Origin: Pseudomonas rhodesiae
GTDB taxonomy: Bacteria > Pseudomonadota > Gammaproteobacteria > Pseudomonadales > Pseudomonadaceae
DNA: 64,000 bases
Direction: 5' to 3'
Assembly (NCBI RefSeq): GCF_007858255.1
Contig: NZ_VFEU01000020.1
Span: 22,432 to 86,431 of the forward strand
Shown here: piece after piece, positions 8,974 to 16,405 of the stretch
Position numbering within the stretch: the first letter of the stretch is position 1
Layout: every line of letters begins with the position of its first letter
Notes under the pieces: model-generated
Told to the model about the DNA's origin: nothing
What the model saw: only the letters and a program-made list of their open reading frames with translations
The model's database searches: none
Program-made: the position numbers and the translations under genes

Positions 8974-9972
8974 ATGCGCGAACGTACCATCGCCAGCCAC
9001 TTTGCCCGCGCAGCCCTGGGCGGTGCGCGGCGGGTCGGTTATGACTATTCGGCCCTGCTGCAGCAGGTGGGCATTGCCCAGGAGCTGTTGAGCGAACCAC
9101 GCGCACGCATCGCACCGGAACAATTTACCCGACTGTTGCAATTGCTCTGGCTGGCGCTGGACGACGAATACCTGGGGTTTGCTGAAGGCCCCAGCAAACG
9201 CGGCACCTTCGCCATGATGTGCCACGCGCTGATCCACTGCCGTACCTTGGAGAAGGCTCTGGAACGCGGCTTGTTGTTTTATAGCCTGTTCCCACAGGGG
9301 CCCCGCTGGCAGCTGACGCGTGAAGGGGAAATGGCGCACTTAAGCCTGGACCACACCCAACTCTGGGACCCGGACCACTTCCTCAGTGAATGCCTGCTGG
9401 TGATCTGGCATCGGCTGGGCAGTTGGCTGATCGGCCAGCGCATTCGACTGCACCAGGCCACCTTCGCCTACCCGAAACCGGCCCACGCCAGCGAATATGA
9501 TCTGCTGTTCCCGTGCCCTCAGGTATTCGGTGCACCGAACAGCAGCCTGGTGTTTCCGGTGCGCTATTTGAGCCTGCCACTGCTGCAGGACGAGCGTACC
9601 CTCAAGCATTTCCTCGAACGCTCCCCCGCCGACCTGCTCTCACGGCCGGACGAAGGCGACAGCCTGAGCAGCCAGCTGCGCCGCCTGCTGAGCCGCGACC
9701 GCACGCCTTGGCCGGACCTTGAAGCGGTCGCCCAGCACCTGCACATCAGCCCGCAGACCCTGCGCCGACATCTGCGCGAAGAAGGCACCAGTTTCCAGGC
9801 ACTCAAGGATGAACTGCGGCGAGACATCGCCATTTTTCACTTGGGACGGGCGGACTTGTCATTGCAGGACATTGCCGAACAGTTGGGTTTCTCCGAACCA
9901 TCGGCGTTTCATCGGGCGTTCAAGAAGTGGACGGGGCTGACGCCGGGCGCCTATCGCGAGCAGGAGAGTTAG
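8974..9972 (+). CDS. AraC-family transcriptional regulator
   Basis: 332 aa. The N-terminal ~230 residues resemble the 'arabinose-binding 2' ligand domain of OruR-like pseudomonad regulators. The C-terminal ~100 residues contain two helix-turn-helix motifs, the first around HLHISPQTLRRHL and the second around IAEQLGFSEPSAFHRAFKKW, ending GLTPGAYR as in typical AraC/XylS proteins. The ATG at 8974 was chosen because GAGGG precedes it and the family starts near here; an in-frame start at 8917 would run into the palindromic site. It is divergent from dctA. The inducer is unknown. Confidence 0.9.
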   Translation: MRERTIASHFARAALGGARRVGYDYSALLQQVGIAQELLSEPRARIAPEQFTRLLQLLWLALDDEYLGFAEGPSKRGTFAMMCHALIHCRTLEKALERGLLFYSLFPQGPRWQLTREGEMAHLSLDHTQLWDPDHFLSECLLVIWHRLGSWLIGQRIRLHQATFAYPKPAHASEYDLLFPCPQVFGAPNSSLVFPVRYLSLPLLQDERTLKHFLERSPADLLSRPDEGDSLSSQLRRLLSRDRTPWPDLEAVAQHLHISPQTLRRHLREEGTSFQALKDELRRDIAIFHLGRADLSLQDIAEQLGFSEPSAFHRAFKKWTGLTPGAYREQES

Positions 9973-9995
9973 AGAGGGTGGTGTTGGTGCGTCTC

Positions 9996-10020
9996 ATCGG
10001 GAGCAAGCTCCCTCCCCCAT
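9996..10020. repeat. Solitary REP-like palindrome
   Basis: The core ATCGGGAGCAAGCTCCCTCC is a variant of the GGGGGCAAGCCCCCTCCC element found as doublets elsewhere in the window. It lies between the AraC-type gene and phoQ, which converge. Confidence 0.6.
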
Positions 10021-10072
10021 TTGTACGGGTTCACGCATGAAAAATGCGAACGAGCGATCCAGCCACAACTGA

Positions 10073-11419
10073 TCACACGGCCGGAAAGTGAATCCTGAAC
10101 GCCGCGCCGCCCAGGGGTGAATCGTCCAAGGTCAACCGCGCGCCGTAACTTTCGATGATGTCCTTGACCACCGCCAGGCCGATGCCCTGGCCCGGGTGCT
10201 GACGGTCCAGGCGCTCGCCACGTTGCAGGATGCGGGCACGTTGGTCCGGCGGCACACCGGGGCCGTCATCTTCGATGCACAACTCGGTGCCGTCCTCGCT
10301 TTCCACCAGGCTGACGCGCACCTGACTCAGGCACAGGCGGTAGGCGTTTTCCAGCAAGTTGCCAAGCAATTCAAGCAAGGCGCCCTTCTCGATGGGTACG
10401 TCACATTCATCCGGCAACTGGAAGGACACCGTCACTGCTTTGTCGCGGTACACCTTGCCCAGGGTATCGCAAAGGCTTTGCACTACCGGCTCCAGGCGCA
10501 CCTGATGGCGCACCAGGCCGCTTTTACGCAGGCTGGCGCGTTGCAACTGGTAGCTGATCTGTTGGCTCATGCGCTCGATCTGTGTTTGCAGCACTCTGGC
10601 CTGGTCGCGGTCCGCAGGGCGTTGAGCCATGTCTTCGCTCACGCCCTGCAAGACCGCCAGCGGGGTTTTCAAGCTATGGGCCAGGTCGTCGAGGGAGTCG
10701 CGGTAACGCGCCCGCTGTTCGCGCTCGCTGTGCAACAAGCGGTTGAGCGAGCCCGTCAGGCGCAGCAGCTCGCGGGGGTGCTGCTCGGACAAACTCTCGC
10801 GGGTGCCGCCTTCAATCTGGTCCAGCTCCTGGCTCAGCCGCCGCAGCGCCTGCAAGCCCCAGGTCAGGCCCAGCCACAACAGAGTCAATAGCACCAGCAA
10901 TGCCGCGCCGAAGCCCAGATAGAGGTTTTCGCGCAGGCCTTCGAGGGTCAGCTGGTATTCGCGCACCGGTTGCAGGGCCACAATGCTGAACGCCGCGCTC
11001 TTGCCACCGAGCAGCTTGACCTCGACGTCATACACGAAGAATTCCTGGCCGTTGTCTTCGCGAATCCGCGCAAACTCATTGCCGCGTCCGTCATAACGCG
11101 GTTTGTAGTTGATGTTTTCTTCGCGGGTCGCGCGCGAGCGCCATACCAAATGGCCTTCGCGGTCGTAGATGTAACCCAGCAGCCGACTGTCGGCGAGGTT
11201 GAAGCGCTCATCGGGCAATTGCGCAGGCATCAGCAAGTGGTTGTTTTCCACCCGCGCGGCGGAGATCAGCGTGGTGACGTCCGACGCCAGGCGCTGCTCA
11301 ATGGAATCCTGCAACGCCAGGCTGAAGGCGCCTTGCATCGCCGGCAGCAAACCGAGCATAAACAGCACGGCCAGGGTGGCGGCCGCCAGCATCAAGCGCA
11401 CACGTAGCGAGCGAATCAA
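10073..11419 (-). CDS. phoQ: Sensor histidine kinase PhoQ
   Basis: Inner-membrane sensor of low Mg2+ and cationic peptides that phosphorylates PhoP. 448 aa, same length as P. aeruginosa PhoQ. An N-terminal membrane helix (~8-30), a periplasmic sensor domain (~31-165) and a second helix (~168-190) are followed by a HAMP linker. The H-box is DLAHSLKTPL with His248. The ATP-binding domain ends with NLLENAYR (N box) and EDDGPGVP (G1), then GIGLAVVKDI. It overlaps phoP by four bases (ATGA). The identification rests on the unmistakable PhoP partner and on dctA nearby, as in P. aeruginosa. Confidence 0.93.
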   Translation of the reverse strand: MIRSLRVRLMLAAATLAVLFMLGLLPAMQGAFSLALQDSIEQRLASDVTTLISAARVENNHLLMPAQLPDERFNLADSRLLGYIYDREGHLVWRSRATREENINYKPRYDGRGNEFARIREDNGQEFFVYDVEVKLLGGKSAAFSIVALQPVREYQLTLEGLRENLYLGFGAALLVLLTLLWLGLTWGLQALRRLSQELDQIEGGTRESLSEQHPRELLRLTGSLNRLLHSEREQRARYRDSLDDLAHSLKTPLAVLQGVSEDMAQRPADRDQARVLQTQIERMSQQISYQLQRASLRKSGLVRHQVRLEPVVQSLCDTLGKVYRDKAVTVSFQLPDECDVPIEKGALLELLGNLLENAYRLCLSQVRVSLVESEDGTELCIEDDGPGVPPDQRARILQRGERLDRQHPGQGIGLAVVKDIIESYGARLTLDDSPLGGAAFRIHFPAV

Positions 11420-12093
11420 CGGCAGCGCTCATTGAACAGGTAGCCCAGGCCACGCACGGTGTCGATGGGCTTGAACCCGGCCGGGCCTTCCAATTTGCGG
11501 CGCAGGCGGCCGACCAGCACTTCGATGACATTCGGGTCGCGCTCGTCGTCGTCCGGGTACAACTGCTCCATCAAACGATCCTTGGCCACCACTTGCTGGT
11601 GATGGCGCATCAGGTATTCGAGAATGCGGTATTCGTAGGCGGTCAGCGCCAGGGGTTGCTCGTCGAGGGAGGCTTGCTTGCGGTTGATATCCAGCAGCAA
11701 CGGCCCGGCGACGATGGTGGACTGGGTAAACCCGCTGGAGCGGCGCAACAAGGCATTCATCCGCGCTTCCAGCTCTTCGAACTGGAAGGGTTTGACCACG
11801 TAGTCGTCGGCGCCGGCGGCCAGGCCTTCGACCTTGTCCTGCCAGTTGCCGCGCGCGGTGAGGATCAGGATCGGGAACGTCTTGCCCTTGGCGCGCAACT
11901 GGCGAATCAAGTCCAGGCCGCCCATGCCGGGCAGGCCCAGGTCGATGATGGCCAGGTCGTGATTGAACTGGCCGGTCTGGTACAAGGCTTCCTCGGCGTT
12001 GGCCACAGCCTCGACCACATGGCCACTGTCGGTCAGGCGGGTAAACAGGTGATGGCGCAGCAGCGCCTCATCTTCCACCACCAGCAATTTCAT
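11416..12093 (-). CDS. phoP: Response regulator PhoP
   Basis: OmpR-family DNA-binding regulator of the Mg2+/antimicrobial-peptide response. 225 aa. The receiver domain has the acidic pair in VVEDEA, phospho-acceptor Asp51 (IIDLGLPGM), the switch Thr in ILTARG and Lys in VKPFQF. The winged-helix domain ends DTVRGLGYLF. Long stretches match P. aeruginosa PhoP as I know it. The ATG at 12093 has GGAGAG seven bases upstream. It lies in an operon between a small secreted-protein gene and phoQ. Confidence 0.97.
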   Translation of the reverse strand: MKLLVVEDEALLRHHLFTRLTDSGHVVEAVANAEEALYQTGQFNHDLAIIDLGLPGMGGLDLIRQLRAKGKTFPILILTARGNWQDKVEGLAAGADDYVVKPFQFEELEARMNALLRRSSGFTQSTIVAGPLLLDINRKQASLDEQPLALTAYEYRILEYLMRHHQQVVAKDRLMEQLYPDDDERDPNVIEVLVGRLRRKLEGPAGFKPIDTVRGLGYLFNERCR

Positions 12094-12111
12094 AAGGCTC
12101 TCCAAAGCAAA

Positions 12112-12420
12112 TCAACTGTCCGACTGGGTGACATCATAGCGGCCCTGCAGGTCTTGCGGGCGCAGTTTAATGCCATTGAATTGGCCGGTCAGGTGCGCAT
12201 AACCGACGCGGTAGGCTGGCTGCGCGGCGGTGGCGCCCAAGGGCTGGCCCCAGGGCGAGGCCTGGCTGCTGACCTCTTCGAAGTTCACACGATGGATCAG
12301 GCTACTGGGCTTCCTGGTTTTCTCCCTGCCGAACTCGGCGAAAGCGCCCTCGGATGCCTGGGCGCCAGCGGTGGCACTCAGCAAGGTCAAGGCCAGCATC
12401 AGCTTTTTGATCGCAGTCAT
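12112..12420 (-). CDS. Small secreted protein, first gene of the phoP operon
   Basis: 102 aa of unknown function. A clear signal peptide occupies the first ~22 residues (ALTLLSATAGAQAS, cleavage probably after AQA). The mature part is polar and has no Cys, predicted membrane segment or known motif. It ends 18 bases before phoP and sits directly downstream of the PhoP-type repeats, so it occupies the place held by oprH in P. aeruginosa, but it is too small and dissimilar to be the OprH barrel. Inference: a PhoP-controlled periplasmic or envelope protein. Confidence 0.8.
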   Translation of the reverse strand: MTAIKKLMLALTLLSATAGAQASEGAFAEFGREKTRKPSSLIHRVNFEEVSSQASPWGQPLGATAAQPAYRVGYAHLTGQFNGIKLRPQDLQGRYDVTQSDS

Positions 12421-12453
12421 GGTGTTACCTCATACGCGTTTGGCTGTAGAACC

Positions 12454-12509
12454 AGACTACGCAAGCGCCCCTGAACTCCCCCTGAACAGGCTCTGAACCC
12501 AACCTGAAC
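12454..12509 (-). promoter_or_regulatory. PhoP-dependent promoter with four tandem PhoP half-sites
   Basis: Reading the minus strand, GTTCAG occurs at 12509-12504, 12498-12493, 12487-12482 and 12476-12471. That is four exact copies with an 11-bp period (GTTCAG-N5). The Pseudomonas PhoP box is two such half-sites. Eleven bases after the last copy comes TAGTCT (12459-12454), placed like the -10 of a PhoP-activated promoter that lacks its own -35. Confidence 0.8.
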
Positions 12510-12555
12510 CGGCGCGGGCTATCCTGTGGCGCGGCAACTGGGCAAAATAGCGCCC

Positions 12556-13281
12556 ATGAATCCTCTTCCCGCTTGCTGCACCCCACTTGACGCCCGCTGG
12601 CCGTTACCCGAACGCTTGCCGGGCACGGTATTCCTCAGCACCCGCTTCGATCCTGCGTCACTGGTAGCGGATGATTTCCAACGTTGCGCCGTGCCGCCGC
12701 CGGCCAGTATCCAGCGTTCGGTCGCCAAGCGTCAGGCCGAGTTCCTCGCCGGCCGCGTGTGCGCCCGCGACGCGCTGCATCAGCTCGGTCACCGCGACTG
12801 CATCCCGGCCATTGGCGAAGACCGCGCGCCGGTATGGCCGGCGTCTATCAGCGGCTCCATCACCCACAGCACCGGCCACGCCGCTGCGATTGTCGGGCAC
12901 AAGGCGCAATGGCGCGGCCTGGGGATGGACTTGGAGAACCTGCTGAGCCTGGAGCGAGCACAACGCCTGGCCGCGGAAATCCTGACCGCCGATGAGTTGC
13001 AACGCATGGCCGCCCTGGCGCCAGAGCAGGTCGCCCTGCTGGTGACCCTGACGTTTTCCATCAAGGAGAGCCTGTTCAAGGCGCTCTATCCGATTGTGCA
13101 GAAGCGCTTTTACTTTGAGCACGCCGAGTTACTGGAATGGTCCGACACCGGCCAGGTGCGCCTGCGGTTGCTGACGGACCTGTCCCATGAGTGGTGCCAG
13201 GGCAAAGAGTTGCAGGGGCAGTTTGCGCTCGACGATGGTCAGCTCTTGAGCGTCGTCGCGGTATCCAATCAGCCCCATTGA
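12556..13281 (+). CDS. pcpS: 4'-phosphopantetheinyl transferase PcpS (EntD/Sfp type)
   Basis: Transfers the phosphopantetheine arm of CoA to carrier proteins of fatty-acid, siderophore and other synthases. 241 aa. The EntD-type region has KRQAEFLAGR, then SITHS, the metal-binding WRGLGMDLENL and FSIKESLFKALYP with the catalytic Glu and Lys. Sequence and length match the P. aeruginosa enzyme, which acts on both primary and secondary metabolism carriers. The ATG at 12556 is preferred to the in-frame codon at 12526, which would add residues absent from the family. It is divergent from the phoP operon, so the PhoP sites also lie just upstream of this gene. Confidence 0.93.
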   Translation: MNPLPACCTPLDARWPLPERLPGTVFLSTRFDPASLVADDFQRCAVPPPASIQRSVAKRQAEFLAGRVCARDALHQLGHRDCIPAIGEDRAPVWPASISGSITHSTGHAAAIVGHKAQWRGLGMDLENLLSLERAQRLAAEILTADELQRMAALAPEQVALLVTLTFSIKESLFKALYPIVQKRFYFEHAELLEWSDTGQVRLRLLTDLSHEWCQGKELQGQFALDDGQLLSVVAVSNQPH

Positions 13282-14898
13282 TCAATCTGCCGGTTTTTCT
13301 TGGCTCCGCGGCCAGCTCAGGCTGAAACACGCCCCGCCCAGGTTGTTGCTCTTACCGATCAACGCCCGCCCGCCGTGCCAATAAATGATGCGTCGCACGA
13401 TAGACAGGCCCAGACCATGGCCTCCCGAGGCGCGGGTGCGGCTGTCGTCCAGGCGCAGAAACGGCGTGAAGATACGCTCCCAGGCACTTTCCGGCACGCC
13501 GGGGCCGTCATCCTCCACGTCGATGCGGCAACGTACCTGGCCCACTTGATAACTGATCAACACCTGCCCCTGGGCATGACGCATGGCATTGGACACCAGG
13601 TTCTGCAACGCGCGATGCAGATAGCGCGGCTCGGCATCGACCCAGGCGTCGTCCCAATGCGCAGACGACAGGCAAATGCCACGACTGACGGTGATCTGCG
13701 GGCGCAGTGGCGACAATTCGCCGATCACCTGATCGAGCAACGCATTGAGGTCCACCCGCTGGAAATTCAGCGCCGGCGAGCCTTGCTCCAGGCGTGCGTA
13801 GGTGAGCATTTCGTCCACCAGTCCATCCAGATCCTGGATATCGCTGTCCATACCGTCCAGGTACTTGCGTCGCGCTTCTGGCGTGGCGGCATCGCCCAGC
13901 ATCTCCAGGCCAAAGCGCAGGCGCGCCACTGGCGTGCGCAGTTCATGGGACACCGCACGCACCAGTTCACGCTGGATCGCCAGCAATTGCTGCAAGTGCT
14001 CGGCCATGCCATTGAACGCCGCCGCCAGGCGCCCCACCGAGTCCGCGCCACGGGCCGGTACGCGCACTTGCAGATTGCCCTTGGCGATACGGGTAGCCGC
14101 CGCTTCCAGCCCTTTGAGCCGACGCTCCAACTGACGGACTAATAAATAGACGATTAAGCCGATCAGGGTCAGGCCGATCAACGCAATCAGGATCAGCCAT
14201 TGCGCCGGGTACGGGTTCATTTGATACAACGGGCCGATTTCCAGCACCCACGGCGTGCCGACCATACCGGCGAACACGCGGATCGAATCGCCGCCCTTGC
14301 CCAGGGCCATCACCGTGTCGCCCTCGGACACGCGTCGACGCTGATCGTCGTCCATGTCGGCCTGGTCGAGGGTCATCAAATGCATGTCGAAGCCGAAACC
14401 CTTGGCCTCTTTGATATCCGCCAGCCGCTGCGGCTGCTCGGCCTCGGGATAGCGCACCAGCTCATCGGCCAGTAAATAAATAGTCGCGCGGGCCAATTGC
14501 TCGCTGATCTGCTGCACTTCGCCGGTCAGCACCAGTTGTTCCTGCTCACTGACCAGGCGCACCACCCGCGCCGCGTGGGGGCCGGTCTGTTCCACCAGAA
14601 CCTGGCCGCGTTGCAGGCGCGTGCGCTGGCTGAGGTCCAGGCGGGCTTCGGCGAGGGTGCGCAACTCCAGAGGAATACCCAGCAGCCGCTCCCATACCGC
14701 CAGGGCGCGTTGGCGTTCGATGGTGCTCATGGGCTTCAGGTTGTCGCCCATCAACGCAAACGTGCCGTGGGCCAAGCGTTCACGATACTGACCACTGCGC
14801 ACCTCATTAAGCAGGTGCAGCGCCAGCACGCCAAGCAACGCCACCAGGATCAGCGCGGCGCACATGCCGCCGTAGATACGCAGGAAGATCGAGTTCAC
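13282..14898 (-). CDS. Sensor histidine kinase, RstB-like
   Basis: 538 aa inner-membrane kinase. One membrane helix lies at ~7-28 and a second at ~225-248, enclosing a periplasmic sensor domain that resembles RstB. A HAMP domain follows, then H-box AVSHELRTPVARLRF, N-box LQNLVSNAMRHA, G1 VEDDGPGVP and GLGLSIVRRI. The stop codon lies immediately beyond the end of convergent pcpS, with no gap. It overlaps its response regulator by four bases. In P. aeruginosa a homologous pair lies next to nrdA as here. The stimulus is unknown. Confidence 0.9.
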   Translation of the reverse strand: MNSIFLRIYGGMCAALILVALLGVLALHLLNEVRSGQYRERLAHGTFALMGDNLKPMSTIERQRALAVWERLLGIPLELRTLAEARLDLSQRTRLQRGQVLVEQTGPHAARVVRLVSEQEQLVLTGEVQQISEQLARATIYLLADELVRYPEAEQPQRLADIKEAKGFGFDMHLMTLDQADMDDDQRRRVSEGDTVMALGKGGDSIRVFAGMVGTPWVLEIGPLYQMNPYPAQWLILIALIGLTLIGLIVYLLVRQLERRLKGLEAAATRIAKGNLQVRVPARGADSVGRLAAAFNGMAEHLQQLLAIQRELVRAVSHELRTPVARLRFGLEMLGDAATPEARRKYLDGMDSDIQDLDGLVDEMLTYARLEQGSPALNFQRVDLNALLDQVIGELSPLRPQITVSRGICLSSAHWDDAWVDAEPRYLHRALQNLVSNAMRHAQGQVLISYQVGQVRCRIDVEDDGPGVPESAWERIFTPFLRLDDSRTRASGGHGLGLSIVRRIIYWHGGRALIGKSNNLGGACFSLSWPRSQEKPAD

Positions 14899-15620
14899 AG
14901 CGGCATGTCAGCGGCGGCTTCGGGGACGAACAGGTAGCCTTTACTACGGATGGTCTTGATCAGGCGTGGGTGGATCGGGTCGTCGCCGATTTTCGGGCGA
15001 ATCCGCGAGATGCGCACATCGATGGAGCGATCCTGGCCGTCATAGCCGACGCCACGCAGGGCAATGAAGATTTCTTCGCGGGACAGGATGCGCCCGGCGT
15101 TGGCCACCAGTAGCCACAGCAGGTCGAACTCAGCGCTGGTCAGCTCGATACCGGTGTCATGCAGCCAGGCTTCGCGCAGGGCGTTGTCCACCACCAGCGG
15201 GCCGAACTGCAGGCGCCGTTGCAGCTCCACCGTCGCCGGTTCTGCCGGCTCGCTGCGGCGCAACAGCGCTTGGATACGCGCCAACAACAAGCGCGGACGC
15301 ACGGGTTTGCACACATAATCGTCGGCGCCCAGGTCGAGGCCGAGCACTTGGTCCATGTCGTCGGTGCGCGCGGTGAGCATCAGGATCACGCCGTCATAGC
15401 GTTCGCGCACTTTGCGGCAGATGCTCAGGCCGTCTTCGCCAGGCAGCATCAAGTCGAGGATCACCAGGTCCGGTTGCTCGTCGATGATGCGCTCGGCCGC
15501 CAGCGCTCCATTGCCTTCCACCGCAACCCTCAGACCGTTGCTTTGCAGGTAATCACGGGTCAACTCGGCCAATCGCTCATCGTCTTCGACGATCAGGATT
15601 TGCCAGGCGTCATGCTCCAT
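14895..15620 (-). CDS. Response regulator, RstA-like (OmpR family)
   Basis: 241 aa. The receiver domain has the acidic pair in IVEDDER, phospho-acceptor Asp56 (VILDLMLPGEDG), a Thr in MLTART and Lys in VCKPVRP. The winged-helix output domain ends TIRSKGYLFVPE. It is the first gene of a two-gene operon with the RstB-like kinase, overlapping by ATGA. It is divergently placed from nrdA with about 785 bp between the start codons. Targets cannot be deduced. Confidence 0.92.
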   Translation of the reverse strand: MEHDAWQILIVEDDERLAELTRDYLQSNGLRVAVEGNGALAAERIIDEQPDLVILDLMLPGEDGLSICRKVRERYDGVILMLTARTDDMDQVLGLDLGADDYVCKPVRPRLLLARIQALLRRSEPAEPATVELQRRLQFGPLVVDNALREAWLHDTGIELTSAEFDLLWLLVANAGRILSREEIFIALRGVGYDGQDRSIDVRISRIRPKIGDDPIHPRLIKTIRSKGYLFVPEAAADMPL

Positions 15621-15940
15621 CCGCTACCTCGGTTGTATTTATTGTTGGAGAAGCCCAAGGGGCCCGCGTCTATGCAAGATGCCAGGGTGATCGCCGAGCT
15701 CGTGCGCAGGCAAGCGCACTCCTACAGCTGTCATCTGGCCAGGGCAAACTACCGCCGATTGTAGCCATGGGCCAGCCTTCAAACACAAGCCAGGAAATCC
15801 ATTCGGTGATCACCTTTTTTGTGGTAGGGTTCGCGCCCTCAAAAATCCAACCGGCGGTTTTTCTCCTGGAATATTCAGTGACAAACGGCTGAATCCAGCA
15901 GTACTGCGGCCTACACGGGCGTTCCACGTTTCATACACAT
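15621..15940. other. Intergenic region upstream of the RstA-like gene, no gene seen
   Basis: No open frame here has coding character. A short imperfect palindrome at about 15700-15725 (GTGCGCAGGCAAGCGCAC) resembles other fluorescens repeat families but is too short to classify. The rest is AT/GC-mixed sequence leading into the nrdA control region. Confidence 0.6.
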
Positions 15941-15941
15941 T

Positions 15942-15962
15942 TTACCCACAGCGTTATCCACA
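15942..15962 (+). promoter_or_regulatory. Two DnaA-box-like sites upstream of nrdA
   Basis: TTATCCACA at 15954-15962 is a perfect DnaA box. TTACCCACA at 15942-15950 is one base off, 12 bp upstream and in the same orientation. In E. coli the nrdAB promoter is controlled by DnaA through paired boxes, so a similar link to replication initiation is plausible. Confidence 0.55.
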
Positions 15963-15971
15963 GGTCTTGCG

Positions 15972-16035
15972 TTGCTAAGCCCTCCAAAACGCATTATCTT
16001 GTAGCTCGGCGCTAAAAAAACCCTACATGTAGGGT
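15972..16035 (+). promoter_or_regulatory. nrdA promoter with tandem NrdR boxes
   Basis: A sigma70-type promoter is visible: TTGCTA 15972-15977, 17-bp spacer, TATCTT 15995-16000. Two NrdR-box-like sites cover it. The first is 15989-16004 (core CATTATCTTG) and overlaps the -10. The second is 16020-16035 (core CTACATGTAG) inside a perfect 22-bp palindrome at 16017-16038. The boxes are 31 bp apart, three helical turns, as described for NrdR-repressed ribonucleotide reductase genes. Confidence 0.7.
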
Positions 16036-16039
16036 TTTA

Positions 16040-16405
16040 AGCGAAACCACCAAACACAGATCAGACAAGAAACTCAAGTCATTTCTTGCTCCCGTTTGGT
16101 TGAACCAAAGCATTTTTTGAAAGCCCAAACCGCGCACGCGGATGGCGACCGTTTTCAAGCTTCAACAGCGCAAAACGGTATGGGTGTTGCAGTGCTTGAA
16201 TCCAGCAACTGTCACCTACCAGGAATACGGCCAAGGGCATTGAGCCCCGAACCGAAGACTTCGGCATGGAAGCGGCGCGAACAGCCCCCTTCCTACTGTC
16301 CCGAAGTTGTTATGCCAGGCCCAGGCCTGCTGTAAGTGCTTCAGGACGGAACGGTGGGCACCGTGATGGTGCCCAAATAAATATAGAATGTGGAGACACC
16401 CCCCC
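16040..16405. other. Long untranslated leader of nrdA
   Basis: If transcription starts near 16007, the leader is about 400 nt. No coding sequence is recognised in it; the short frames on both strands lack ribosome-binding sites and family features. A GGAGAC Shine-Dalgarno lies 9 bases before the nrdA ATG. Confidence 0.5.

Noticed and set aside
15700..15725. Possible REP element upstream of the RstA-like gene
   Set aside because: The palindrome is short and does not match the REP core seen elsewhere; not enough to call.
16017..16038. Perfect 22-bp palindrome read as a terminator
   Set aside because: It has only four T after a short stem and no gene ends upstream of it; its core and 31-bp spacing to a second site fit an NrdR box better.
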